A stretch of DNA of 12,325 nucleotides, from the NCBI GenBank assembly GCA_022865445.1, contig JALHSX010000134.1, forward strand, positions 1 through 12,325. Direction: 5' to 3'. Positions within the stretch are counted from its first letter, which is position 1. The number at the start of each line of letters is the position of its first letter. Made by a program: the position numbers and the translations under genes. Below the pieces are notes generated by a model. That model had not been told where the DNA came from and did no database searches. It saw only the letters and a list, made by a program, of their open reading frames with translations. This document shows, in pieces, positions 1-6,754 of the stretch. This DNA comes from Thermoplasmata archaeon. GTDB taxonomy: Archaea > Thermoplasmatota > Thermoplasmata > UBA10834.

Positions 1-213
1 AACAATTACGGGCTGAAGCAAGGCGTCCGCGTGACGTTCCCGCCGAATCTGGAAGCAATGGCCGTCCCTGCCGACCAGGTCGCGATGCCATCAGCGGGAC
101 AACCATCTCAGACTGCGTATCCTCAGTACCGCTCTTCGATCACTCAAGGGCAGCCACCCCAGACGCCGTATCCTGAGGAGGATCTACCACCGCCGCCTCC
201 CCCTGATTTCTGA
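1..213 (+). CDS. C-terminal end of an unidentified protein with a Pro/Gln-rich tail (partial)
   Basis: The reading frame is open from the first base of the window to a TGA at 211-213, so only the last 70 residues of a rightward gene are visible. They begin NNYGLKQGVRVTFPPNLEAM and continue into a low-complexity stretch rich in Pro, Gln, Ser and Tyr. Two related units, GQPSQTAYPQY and GQPPQTPYPEE, sit there, and the protein ends with six prolines, Asp and Phe. No catalytic motif or membrane segment is visible. Tails of this kind are usually disordered linkers or surface-exposed ends, which is inference. The family cannot be named from this piece. A start inside the window (for example GTG at 31) is possible but less likely, because the frame is open to the edge. 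Confidence 0.6.
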   Translation, partial: NNYGLKQGVRVTFPPNLEAMAVPADQVAMPSAGQPSQTAYPQYRSSITQGQPPQTPYPEEDLPPPPPPDF

Positions 214-294
214 ACGATCGGCATTCAGGCACAATCGCCCAGGTCTCATCCTGTGACATCGGCTTCACGGAAGGGCCGAGAGACAATACTGAGA

Positions 295-369
295 AGGAGT
301 CTAGCTCGGTGCAATAATCCCATTATTGAGAGATGGCCACGCCTTCGGGTTCACACACGGCTCCCTGCA
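295..369 (-). repeat. Dispersed 75-bp tRNA-like repeat, copy A
   Basis: On the plus strand this copy reads AGGAGTCTAGCTCGGTGCAA at its left end and CGGCTCCCTGCA at its right end. The first seven bases (AGGAGTC, 295-301) can pair with GGCTCCC (359-365) in six of seven positions, like a tRNA acceptor stem. The following TA and GCTCGGTG resemble a tRNA D-arm. The centre holds a perfect inverted repeat, CAATAAT CCC ATTATTG (312-328), which is not tRNA-like. It is assigned to the minus strand because other copies follow the ends of leftward genes, although here no such gene is recognisable. Confidence 0.7.
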
Positions 370-586
370 CACATCCTGCAGAAAGACGTGAGTGTGGGCG
401 CCTTTTGGGTTTGGACGACCAGGGGATTGGCTACGGTTCCGAATCTCCACATCGAACTCACCCTCCTCCATTTCTGTGTAACTGCCTGTGATGATGCATG
501 GAGAGGAGTGCCAGGAAATCGAAGATTGTCGACAAGAGAGAAGACGATCGACCACTCATAATCTACTTAGCGTCCAAAGCGGATAA

Positions 587-614
587 CCCCCCGCCCGATT
601 CGGGGCAAGGGGGG
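587..614 (+). promoter_or_regulatory. Inverted repeat that masks the ribosome binding site of the peptidase gene
   Basis: Six Cs (587-592) face six Gs (609-614), enclosing a second short stem, CCCG (594-597) with CGGG (601-604) and an ATT loop. The right arm GGGGGG, together with GAAG, is the only purine-rich Shine-Dalgarno candidate for the ATG at 619. In RNA the hairpin would therefore hide the ribosome binding site. The pairing is seen directly; a regulatory role (translational control, or protection of the 5' end) is inference. Confidence 0.45.
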
Positions 615-618
615 AAGC

Positions 619-2718
619 ATGAACGGCAATAGGGTGATGACTCTAGTCTTGACACTGGCGTGTGTATGTTTGTTGACTATCGGATTTGTCGCTGGGATTG
701 CGCGGCCCGCGGAATCCGCCAAACCTGCGCCTCGCCTCACGACGGATGAACAGAAGTTCTTGGATAGCATCGATGGTGACTATGCATGGGACCTGGCAGA
801 CAGGTTATCGAGCCTTCCGTACAGTTACTTGGGCGAGGTAGTTCCTGGAAGTCCTGAGGATCTCCAAACGGCGGGCTACGTCGCTGATGAGATGAGGACT
901 CTTGGCCTTATGGACGTCACCGTGGAATCATTCAATCTTGTGAACTGGGACTACAGGTCCGCGTCTCTAGAAATCTTGTCTCCGGATGTCCCATCGAAGG
1001 ATGTCAGAACGCGGTCAATGGCTAACAGTCCATCGACGCCGAACGGACAGTCTGTCGAGGGTAACCTTGCATACGTAGGGATGGGCAGAGCCCAGGACTA
1101 CGAGCAGGTCCCTGGTGGGGTTGAGGGCAAGGTCGTCCTCATAGACCGGAGCGTCGTGATGTACTACACGACTCCTGCCGTCCGGGAGGCCGCGTATCGT
1201 GGGGCTATCGCCGCGCTAATCCACAACATGTGGAGGGACCCAGCGGCAATCAACGTAGATGTAGCTCACAACAACATCCCGACCCTGTCAATATCCGGGA
1301 ACGACGCGATGTATCTCAAGGATCTGCTCCTCCACGGAGATGTAAGGGTACGGCTGGCAGTTGACAACAGGATCAACGAAAATGCCCAGGCGCATGCAGT
1401 CTACGGCATGATCCGCGGATCAGAGTATCCGGATGAGTATGTCGTTCTTGAGGGACACATGGATCACTGGTGGTCCGGAGCGAACGATGACAACGGTGGC
1501 CTTGCAGCGTCTCTCGCAGTGGCGAAGGCGATATTGGACACTGGCATCACCCCCAAAAGGACATTCGTGTTCATGGCACTCAGCGGGCACGAGAGCGGCA
1601 CCGGCGGAACGAAGGACTCTCATTGGGACTGGGGCCTCGGGGGATACTACTTCATGAACGTTCTGCATCCTGAATGGGCCAGTAAGGTCGTGGGAAGCTT
1701 CATTTCCGATGGCGGAGGAGTCGCAGCGGACTGGATGTTCATTGAGACGACCCCTGAGATCGGAGGGCTGCTGAAGAGAGCCGCCTTTGACGCGAGAGTG
1801 CAGGATCTCATGGTGCCGATCGTCTTCACTCCCGTGTCTTCGTTTGACAGCTGGGGGTTCTACATGGCGGGAGTACCGACAAGCACGGCCTACTATGGCG
1901 CACTTTCTGGCATAGTGGAAGAGGCATACTACCATACGGACCTGAGCGGGATGAATCTGATTCATCCCGAGTACCTGCAGAAGGATGCATCGTTCCGAGG
2001 GCTTGCTGCTTTCAGGCTCGCCCAGGCATCGATCCTCCCCTACGAACTTGGCGAGACCAGCAAGGAGGTCAGAGAGGCGGTCTACAAGCTCTTGGACAAG
2101 GTCCCTGAGGCAGATCTCTCTGCGTTGCTGATGAGTCTGAATGGTTTCGAGACAGCGGCCAAAAAGCTGCAGTCATATGTCGACAAGCTGAAGAACCCGA
2201 CGAAGCCCGAAATCACCGCTCTGAACGCGCAGCTGCTCTCGGTCATCAACGCCGTGAACCCAGTGCTGTGGGACCAGGACGTGGGTGTGGAGAACCCATA
2301 CCCTGGCTGGTGCAGCGTGTCGAAGTTCGATACGTACACTAATGACATGCCGTTGCTGGACGCTGCTGTCGAGGCTCTGAAGAGCGGCGATGCCGGAACC
2401 GCTTTGAGGAATCTCGAAGGAGTTGTGACCATGGGGTGGGGCGAACACGTGAGCTACCAGGTATGGCTCGACTGTGTCTGGCTCTTCAACGGGACACCCT
2501 ATCTGAACTGGGCTACCGACCACCTTCCGTGGGTCACGAACATACACCAGGAGTACTCTTCGATCAAGGCGAAAATGAAGATCGTTGGGGCGGACTACTC
2601 AGCAGAAGTGACTTCCATATCTGCGAAGCTCGGACTCCTCTACGGGAAACTCGGGGTCACGGCTATGGATGTGAAGCTGGCGTTCGACGAGGGAACCATT
2701 CTGCTGGCTTTAGCATAG
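619..2718 (+). CDS. Secreted M28-family zinc peptidase with PA-domain-like insert
   Basis: This 699-residue protein is predicted to be an exported metallopeptidase that trims peptides outside the cell. The start is an ATG five bases after a G-run. Residues 1 to about 34 form a Sec-type signal with a long hydrophobic core (MTLVLTLACVCLLTIGFVAG). Residues from about 145 to 245 resemble the PA domain often inserted in M28 enzymes. The zinc-site pattern is clear: H280 and D282 (GHMDH), D290 (GANDDNGG), E325 (SGHESG), D364 (ISDGGG) and H439 (YYHTD). The position before E325, where M28 enzymes normally have the catalytic Glu (the EE pair), is His324. The last 230 or so residues are an extra helical region I do not recognise. 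It is followed by a T-rich stretch and repeat copy B. Confident family, uncertain activity and substrate. Confidence 0.85.
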   Translation: MNGNRVMTLVLTLACVCLLTIGFVAGIARPAESAKPAPRLTTDEQKFLDSIDGDYAWDLADRLSSLPYSYLGEVVPGSPEDLQTAGYVADEMRTLGLMDVTVESFNLVNWDYRSASLEILSPDVPSKDVRTRSMANSPSTPNGQSVEGNLAYVGMGRAQDYEQVPGGVEGKVVLIDRSVVMYYTTPAVREAAYRGAIAALIHNMWRDPAAINVDVAHNNIPTLSISGNDAMYLKDLLLHGDVRVRLAVDNRINENAQAHAVYGMIRGSEYPDEYVVLEGHMDHWWSGANDDNGGLAASLAVAKAILDTGITPKRTFVFMALSGHESGTGGTKDSHWDWGLGGYYFMNVLHPEWASKVVGSFISDGGGVAADWMFIETTPEIGGLLKRAAFDARVQDLMVPIVFTPVSSFDSWGFYMAGVPTSTAYYGALSGIVEEAYYHTDLSGMNLIHPEYLQKDASFRGLAAFRLAQASILPYELGETSKEVREAVYKLLDKVPEADLSALLMSLNGFETAAKKLQSYVDKLKNPTKPEITALNAQLLSVINAVNPVLWDQDVGVENPYPGWCSVSKFDTYTNDMPLLDAAVEALKSGDAGTALRNLEGVVTMGWGEHVSYQVWLDCVWLFNGTPYLNWATDHLPWVTNIHQEYSSIKAKMKIVGADYSAEVTSISAKLGLLYGKLGVTAMDVKLAFDEGTILLALA

Positions 2719-2734
2719 GGTTGAGTTCGAAACC

Positions 2735-2745
2735 TTTTCCTTTTC
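2735..2745 (+). terminator. T-rich transcription end behind the peptidase gene
   Basis: TTTTCCTTTTC lies 17 bases after the TAG stop of the peptidase gene. Archaeal RNA polymerase commonly terminates at oligo-T tracts without a required hairpin, so this is a reasonable end for that transcript. No strong stem precedes it. Confidence 0.4.
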
Positions 2746-2805
2746 TATGCTTCTGTCGCCAAGCGGACATGCTCACCGTTGGAACCCCGAGAGGGGAAAG
2801 CGGGA

Positions 2806-2880
2806 AGGAATCTGTATCGGCGCTAAGATCACGAAATTGGAATTTGGCCAGTGTCGAAAGTCCAAATCCGGCGCCTTGCA
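2806..2880 (-). repeat. Dispersed 75-bp tRNA-like repeat, copy B (subfamily II)
   Basis: The plus strand runs from AGGAATCTGTATCGGCGCTA to ATCCGGCGCCTTGCA. It shares the central block CGAAATTGGAATTTGGCCAG with copy D, so B and D form a subfamily different from A, C, E and F. GGCGCT (2819-2824) can pair with GGCGCC (2870-2875). The copy lies about 50 bases beyond the stop of the leftward HNH gene, in the same orientation as the other copies. Confidence 0.7.
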
Positions 2881-2933
2881 TCAACCCTCTCAGTCACAGC
2901 GGAGGCAGTCTCGCCGGAGCGAATCGCGAATGC

Positions 2934-3467
2934 TCAGAACACACTTTCCAGACAATAGACTGTCAGCGCCGTCTTCTCGCACAGGTAGCCTGGCCTACAA
3001 TCATTGCACAGCCTCTCCAGACCCTTGCGATTTACGTCGAGTGTCCCCTTCCTCTCGTGGAGCGCATAGAGTTCCTTGAGGTACTTCCCTTCTACGATCC
3101 TTGGGACCTCATTCCTGCCGGCCAGTTGGAACCATTCGTAAATTCCCTTGTCCGCCCTGGATGAGTTGCACGTCTTACAAGCCGTGACTGCATTGTCCCC
3201 CGATTCAGGGCCTCCTCTCGCGCGCGGGATAAGATGGTCGACAGAGAGATCCTTGGTGCTCCCGCAATATATGCAAAGGCCAACCACCTCCTGCTCCTTG
3301 ATGTACTCCCGTATCGCTCCCGACCATTCGATGTCCCCAGACTGCAGCTTCTTGAACCGGTCCATGATGAACCCGAACTTGCCTGCCTGCCCTGCAGACT
3401 TCGCAATCAGCTTGGCATATTGCCAGAAGATCAAATCCCTGAGAGTCTTGACAGCTGCTGGAGGCAA
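2934..3467 (-). CDS. HNH endonuclease
   Basis: This 177-residue protein carries a zinc-type HNH nuclease domain, which binds and cuts DNA through a beta-beta-alpha metal fold. Visible residues are C65 and C68 (CIYC), D77-H78 (SVDHLIPRARGG), N92 (GDNAV), C97 and C100 (CKTC) and N101. A second Cys pair, C154 and C157, lies near the C-terminus. The N-terminal 60 residues are basic and helical. No ATG is available; a TTG at 3465-3467 is used, and the frame stays open upstream to a TAG near 3517, so the true start could lie further out or the gene could be 5'-truncated. The end of a second, broken copy lies at 6937-7011. Single HNH proteins can be homing-type nucleases, restriction enzymes or repair-related; the context does not decide. 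Confidence 0.85.
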   Translation of the reverse strand: MPPAAVKTLRDLIFWQYAKLIAKSAGQAGKFGFIMDRFKKLQSGDIEWSGAIREYIKEQEVVGLCIYCGSTKDLSVDHLIPRARGGPESGDNAVTACKTCNSSRADKGIYEWFQLAGRNEVPRIVEGKYLKELYALHERKGTLDVNRKGLERLCNDCRPGYLCEKTALTVYCLESVF

Positions 3468-3519
3468 TTTCCCGCCTGAGGGGATTCGCCTCCGACGTGC
3501 AAAGACTTTTCGGAGCTAG

Positions 3520-3541
3520 AAAGGAAGAAGGAAGGAAAACG
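3520..3541 (-). terminator. Pyrimidine/T-rich tract downstream of repeats C and G (leftward)
   Basis: On the minus strand these bases are almost all pyrimidines with several T-runs. They lie just beyond repeat copy G, which itself follows copy C and the HTH gene. This is where a leftward transcript from the HTH gene would end if it ran through both repeats. It is suggestive only. Confidence 0.3.
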
Positions 3542-3544
3542 GAT

Positions 3545-3622
3545 TTGCCTCGGCCATGTCACTGCAGTCTCCCCGATTGAAGAAGAACCAGACTCTTCAG
3601 TTCAGATGCCGAGGACTCTGAA
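3545..3622 (-). repeat. Dispersed repeat, copy G (degenerate)
   Basis: This copy is weak on its left side but matches copy E on its right: both read GATTGA, AGAA or GAAGAA, CCAGA, CAGTTC, then GGACTCTGAAC. It lies 106 bases from copy C, measured between their GATTGA motifs. The pair C-G mirrors the pair F-E, which is spaced by 108 bases. The left block carries an insertion of about seven bases relative to E. Confidence 0.5.
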
Positions 3623-3650
3623 CTCTCACTTCACGAAGAGAAGAAGTGAA

Positions 3651-3726
3651 ATAAGTATTATGCCGGTGCAACAACCCTCTGATTGACGAAGAGCCAAGCG
3701 TTCGAGCTCACGCACAGAACCTTGCA
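3651..3726 (-). repeat. Dispersed 75-bp tRNA-like repeat, copy C
   Basis: It runs from AATAAGTATTATGCCGGTGC through CAACAACCCTCTGATTGACG to GAACCTTGCA. The right end is two bases from the stop codon of the leftward HTH gene (TAG at 3729-3731). It is the clearest case of a repeat fused to the 3' end of a gene. The spacing from GATTGA to the right-hand block is 34 bases, as in copies A, F and H. Confidence 0.65.
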
Positions 3727-3728
3727 GT

Positions 3729-4421
3729 CTATTCCTGCTTCATGCCAACGTCACGTAGCTTCAAGAAAGGATACGAGTTACGAAGCAACTGCAGCTGAGC
3801 TTTTCTCAGGTGCTCCCCAAAAGTCGATCGGGAAACCCCTTCCCCTCTAGCAACCCCGTGCATCTTGACCTTCGCGGGGATATCAAGCAAGCCGTTCTCG
3901 AACGCCCGCACAAGCGCGCGGACCTGCCGCGCCGTCAGACCGCCGAAGAGGTGGATAGGAATCACGGACATGTCATGGATCACGTCAAGATGCTCTCTGG
4001 GCTGGTGGGACAGGATCTCGATCTTCCCCGTTGTCTTCACCTCCGCTATGAAATGCTGAAGCGAGGGCTTACCCTTCGAAAGGACTCGGTGGGTCTCCCA
4101 GCCATCGTTGTACATCACGGGCGGGATCAGCCATACATCGCACTCGTCGGCGATGACCGCGACCGATCGATATTGTCTGCAGACGCAGGTGCGCAAGACC
4201 GTGAGGGCCGAGCGCCCGTCCTGGACCATCTCACGAGCGCACAGCGACTTCCTAGCTGCTTTCAGGATCTTCGGAAGCGTCGATGAATCCGGTGCAGATA
4301 TCTGCAGGATCTCGTTCGAGCCATTGCACCAGAGGACCATCTCCGCATCCGGAAAGCACGCCGAGAAGTCGCAGAACGGGCACGGATGCTGAATCCTCAC
4401 TCTTGTATCGAGGAAATTCAC
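3729..4421 (-). CDS. Bat-like HTH transcription regulator (HTH_10 type)
   Basis: About 230 residues. The C-terminal part (residues about 161-215) has the archaeal bacterio-opsin-activator type helix-turn-helix: LTARQVRALVRAFENGLLDI, then VSRSTFGEHLRKAQLQLL. The N-terminal part has the pattern usual in this archaeal group, HPCPFCDFS, FPDA and WCN, with C14, C17 and C22 as possible metal or redox ligands. The protein should be a soluble DNA-binding regulator with a sensory N-terminal half. I choose the GTG at 4419-4421 because a BRE/TATA-like box lies about 25 bases upstream, which suits a leaderless message; TTG at 4425-4427 is the alternative. A perfect 16-base palindrome next to the promoter may be its own operator (inference). 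Targets are unknown. Confidence 0.8.
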   Translation of the reverse strand: MNFLDTRVRIQHPCPFCDFSACFPDAEMVLWCNGSNEILQISAPDSSTLPKILKAARKSLCAREMVQDGRSALTVLRTCVCRQYRSVAVIADECDVWLIPPVMYNDGWETHRVLSKGKPSLQHFIAEVKTTGKIEILSHQPREHLDVIHDMSVIPIHLFGGLTARQVRALVRAFENGLLDIPAKVKMHGVARGEGVSRSTFGEHLRKAQLQLLRNSYPFLKLRDVGMKQE

Positions 4422-4444
4422 AGTCAATCACGTCCCACAGAACC

Positions 4445-4457
4445 TAATAAGCTTTTG
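4445..4457 (-). promoter_or_regulatory. BRE/TATA-like promoter of the HTH gene
   Basis: On the minus strand the sequence reads CAAAAGCTTATTA, with an A-run resembling BRE followed by a TATA-like element. Its centre is 22 to 28 bases before the TTG/GTG starts of the HTH gene. This is the usual archaeal distance to the transcription start, so the message would have almost no leader. Confidence 0.45.
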
Positions 4458-4472
4458 CCGCCCTAGGGCGGC
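4457..4472. promoter_or_regulatory. 16-base perfect palindrome next to the HTH promoter (possible operator)
   Basis: GCCGCCCTAGGGCGGC is identical on both strands and touches the upstream edge of the BRE/TATA-like box. A dimeric regulator binding here would meet TBP/TFB. Autoregulation by the HTH protein is the simplest reading. A small hairpin or terminator is the alternative, but no T-run follows on either side. Confidence 0.4.
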
Positions 4473-4979
4473 TCTCGCGTCGTACCGCCCGAGGGAGGCA
4501 GAAAACCAATCTCCTCAGACCCAATCTCTTGAATCGGATGTCGCTTGACGCAATGCTCGCGCAGAGCCTGAGGAGATGGAGGGAGGATTGCGCGCCCATT
4601 GATCTGAAGCGATACGCGAAACGAGAATGGGGCGCGGAGACTTGCTTCCTTCTTCCCAGCAGAGGTTCCAACAGCCCGTACTCTGCGCATATCGCGGCTG
4701 TTGCTTTGATTCGGATAGTCAGGTCATTGCTGAGTATTACTTGGATCTGATCGGCGAAGGAAAACGGGCTTCCCGCAAGAAGGGCATCCGTCAACCAGTC
4801 CGTCCAGTCCCCAAAGATCCCCGACTCTAGTATCCTGGGCGAGGATGTCAGACAGGAACTGGCGGACTCCCTGATCGTTGGATTGGGACCCGAGGGTCAT
4901 CGAATCACAGCGGAGACCACCTCAACAGTGATTCCCCGCAAATCCGAAATTGACGAACATCACTAGAGGCAGGGGTTGT
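4473..4979. other. Region without a secure gene; possible coding remnant near its right end
   Basis: No known gene is recognised in these 507 bases. Open frames of 67 to 116 codons occur on both strands, but none shows a domain. A plus-strand frame from just after a TGA near 4750 to a TAG at 4964-4966 has a coding-like composition (for example LGEDVRQELADSLIVGLGPE). It lacks a start codon and may be the end of a decayed gene. The purine-rich AGGGG before 4980 serves the next gene. Confidence 0.35.
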
Positions 4980-5933
4980 ATGGACGATAGGAGAGGTATT
5001 CTTAGGAAGTTGGAATCGGAAGGTAGTCTTGCCAGGGTCATATCGGTCGATCACTTGGGTGAGATCAGAAGAGACTTGGACATCCTGCACGCGGACGGGT
5101 TCATAGACGAAAACCTCTTTCAGGAATGGCTGAACCACTTCACCTACGAAATCCCGAAGGAGCTACCCGACGCCAGGTTCATCGTTGTGGCTGCGGTGCC
5201 ACAGCCGATGTATACACTCACATTCCGTTGGAAAGGGAGGAAAGTACCTGTCATCCTGCCTCCAACATACGCCGACGGTGACGACATAGACGGACGGGTC
5301 AAGGGACAGATGACTCGTGCTATGGGGAATAGACGGTTCAAGTTCTGCAAAACCGCCCTTCCTCTCAAGACTCTCGCGACCCACAGCGGGCTCGCCTCAT
5401 ACGGTCGCAATAACGTAACGTACGCAGGCAAGTTCGGGAGCTTCCATCGGCTGACTGCCTTCTACACCGACTACCCCTTTGCGGACGACCATTGGCAAGA
5501 GCGCCAGGTCCTTCCGACATGCGGGACTTGCACGGCTTGCATCGACGCGTGCCCGACAAGGGCGATCGTCGATGACAGATTCCTCGTCAGGGCAGAGCGG
5601 TGCCTGTGCTACCTCAACGAAAAGACTGCCGATCACGCCTTTCCCGACTGGGTGAAACCTGAATGGCACAATGCGATAGTCGGCTGCATGCACTGCCAGA
5701 GGATCTGCCCGCACAACTCGACGGTGCTCGACGGATTCGAGGAGCGAGAGGAGTTCGACGAGCAAGAGACCGAGTACCTCCTGGCTGGGGAATTCGACGG
5801 CGAGAGGGCTTCGAACATGCATCGCAGGCTCAAGAGGTTGGGCCTAGAACTGACATTGTTCCCTAGGAACTTGTCTGCTCTTCTTGAGCAGACCAATCGA
5901 TTCGATCCTGCCCGATTGTCAAAGTCGCCCTAG
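4980..5933 (+). CDS. QueG-like double [4Fe-4S] cluster protein
   Basis: This 317-residue protein resembles epoxyqueuosine reductase-like iron-sulfur proteins. The N-terminal two thirds correspond to the cobalamin-binding type domain of that fold, including the conserved stretch LKTLATHSGLASYGRNNVTY and GSFHRL. The C-terminal third holds two [4Fe-4S] sites: C181, C184, C187 and C191 (CGTCTACIDACP), then C208 or C210, C236, C239 and C243 (GCMHCQRICP). In true QueG a VDTAPLLER-type motif supplies the catalytic Asp. The aligned segment here reads FCKTALPLK, so that Asp appears to be Lys124. It is therefore probably not a queuosine enzyme; a soluble cobamide- or redox-linked role is inference. The ATG at 4980 follows an AGGGG ribosome site; a TTG at 4950 is less likely. 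The gene stands alone, converging with leftward remnants. Confidence 0.75.
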   Translation: MDDRRGILRKLESEGSLARVISVDHLGEIRRDLDILHADGFIDENLFQEWLNHFTYEIPKELPDARFIVVAAVPQPMYTLTFRWKGRKVPVILPPTYADGDDIDGRVKGQMTRAMGNRRFKFCKTALPLKTLATHSGLASYGRNNVTYAGKFGSFHRLTAFYTDYPFADDHWQERQVLPTCGTCTACIDACPTRAIVDDRFLVRAERCLCYLNEKTADHAFPDWVKPEWHNAIVGCMHCQRICPHNSTVLDGFEEREEFDEQETEYLLAGEFDGERASNMHRRLKRLGLELTLFPRNLSALLEQTNRFDPARLSKSP

Positions 5934-6050
5934 TTCGCCCAATCCTTGTCGACGGACCTGATGCACTCCTCGATGATCTCCGGTCCTGTCTTGAACATTG
6001 GATCTTTTCAATTCCCCGTCCTCGAAACGACGATAGGAGAATTGGAGAAA

Positions 6051-6125
6051 GGGAGTTTAGCTCGGTGCTAAGATCGCGAAATTGGAATTTGGCCAGTGTA
6101 GAAAGATCAAACCCGGCTCACAGCA
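6051..6125 (-). repeat. Dispersed 75-bp tRNA-like repeat, copy D (subfamily II)
   Basis: The left end GGGAGTTTAGCTCGGTGCTA and right end ACCCGGCTCACAGCA bracket the block CGAAATTGGAATTTGGCCAG shared with copy B. GGGAGTT can pair with GGCTCAC in six of seven positions, including G-T pairs. The copy lies about ten bases beyond the stop of a leftward membrane-protein fragment. Confidence 0.75.
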
Positions 6126-6134
6126 TCCCGTTTG

Positions 6135-6296
6135 CTACAGGTCAGAGCGGACGGTCCGTGTTCCAAAGTGGTCAGATCCCAATAGGAAGCTCCACGTAAC
6201 TATGATGGCTGCTGTCATGATATGGTCCGATGTGCGCTGTCCGAGTACCGCGAACAGTATGTAGAGACTGAGGCCGACAACAAGAGGGTCATTCAG
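6135..6296 (-). pseudogene. C-terminal fragment of an unidentified membrane protein
   Basis: On the minus strand an open frame of about 53 codons ends with TAG at 6135-6137. It reads LNDPLVVGLSLYILFAVLGQ, then a short polar loop, then a second hydrophobic stretch, MTAAIIVTWSFLLG, and a polar tail GSDHFGTRTVRSDL. Two membrane helices are plausible. No ATG, GTG or TTG start precedes the first helix, and the frame overlaps the end of the YdhR-like gene. This looks like the surviving end of a deleted gene, or possibly a translationally coupled small protein with an unusual start. The family is not recognised. Confidence 0.4.
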
Positions 6297-6610
6297 TCTA
6301 CAGGACCACGAGTGATCTTTGTGTGTTCAGGTAGTATGTCGAATATTCTCACTACGACATCACTCACGGCTGGATTGCTCTTTAGCCCTGCACCGATCTT
6401 CCCTTTCAGGTACGCTTCGACTGAGGCATCGTCTTTGAACAGGTAGATTCCACCTGCCGATTTTTCAGCCTCATTCATAAGCCATATCTTCCATAGAAGT
6501 CCCTTGACAGCGCCACCAGGACCAAATAGGGGGGCAGCCTCTAGAAAGGCTTTCTCAAGCTCAGGTCTTGTCACCTTGAACTTGAAGTTTACCTGCAGAA
6601 TCTTCTTCAT
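6293..6610 (-). CDS. YdhR-family putative monooxygenase
   Basis: A 105-residue protein very close in length and pattern to bacterial YdhR (about 100 residues). Recognisable parts are MKKILQVNFKF at the start, GLLWKIWLMNEAEKSAGGIY in the middle, LFKDDASVEAYL, and VVVRIFDI near the end. The family adopts a dimeric alpha+beta barrel fold related to small cofactor-free monooxygenases; its substrate is not established. The ATG at 6608-6610 is chosen because GGAGGTGA lies eight bases upstream and because it matches the family start; the frame is open further out but that part has no family match. No signal peptide is present, so it should be cytoplasmic. It overlaps the membrane-protein fragment at its 3' end. 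Confidence 0.8.
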   Translation of the reverse strand: MKKILQVNFKFKVTRPELEKAFLEAAPLFGPGGAVKGLLWKIWLMNEAEKSAGGIYLFKDDASVEAYLKGKIGAGLKSNPAVSDVVVRIFDILPEHTKITRGPVD

Positions 6611-6742
6611 TTTCTCGCTCACCTCCCCCTCGAACCACCCCGAGGCAAAAGGAGAATCGAGTTGTCTCATACTTGGGATTTTGCCCCCTTGACCTATCCC
6701 GTGGCGTCCGTCTGCGCTTAGCACAACAAAGGACAACTGAGA

Positions 6743-6754
6743 TGAAAAGAAAAG
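6743..6754 (-). terminator. T-rich tract beyond repeat copy E (leftward)
   Basis: The minus strand reads CTTTTCTTTTC here, directly after the left end of repeat copy E. The same kind of tract follows the peptidase gene on the plus strand. It fits an archaeal oligo-T terminator for transcripts coming through copies F and E. Confidence 0.35.

Larger units (their letters stand above)
214..618. other. Intergenic region holding repeat copy A and the leader of the peptidase gene
   Basis: No convincing gene is seen in these 405 bases. They contain one copy of the dispersed 75-bp repeat (295-369) and, just before the peptidase gene, a G/C-rich inverted repeat (587-614). A leftward open frame of 84 codons (301-555) ends inside the repeat with the peptide IIAPS, but it has no recognisable domain. 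It could be a decayed gene end, as found beside other copies of the repeat. Confidence 0.5.

Noticed and set aside
295..369. A functional tRNA gene at the repeat copies
   Set aside because: Although the ends look like D-arm, T-loop and acceptor strands, no copy has a proper anticodon stem-loop or a paired T-stem, and the central hairpins differ between copies.
301..555. Leftward 84-codon open frame
   Set aside because: No domain or ribosome site is visible and its last third is the translation of repeat copy A. It could be a decayed gene end but cannot be supported.
2436..3164. Rightward 242-codon open frame spanning the end of the peptidase gene and the HNH gene
   Set aside because: It overlaps two recognisable genes in other frames and shows no domain.
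3545..3726. CRISPR array
   Set aside because: Copies are diverged, about 75 bp long, and dispersed or paired, without regular unique spacers and without cas genes.
5930..5998. Leftward 22-codon open frame starting MFKTGPEIIEE, overlapping the stop of the QueG-like gene
   Set aside because: The composition looks coding-like, but it is too short, has an in-frame stop just upstream, and matches nothing I recognise.
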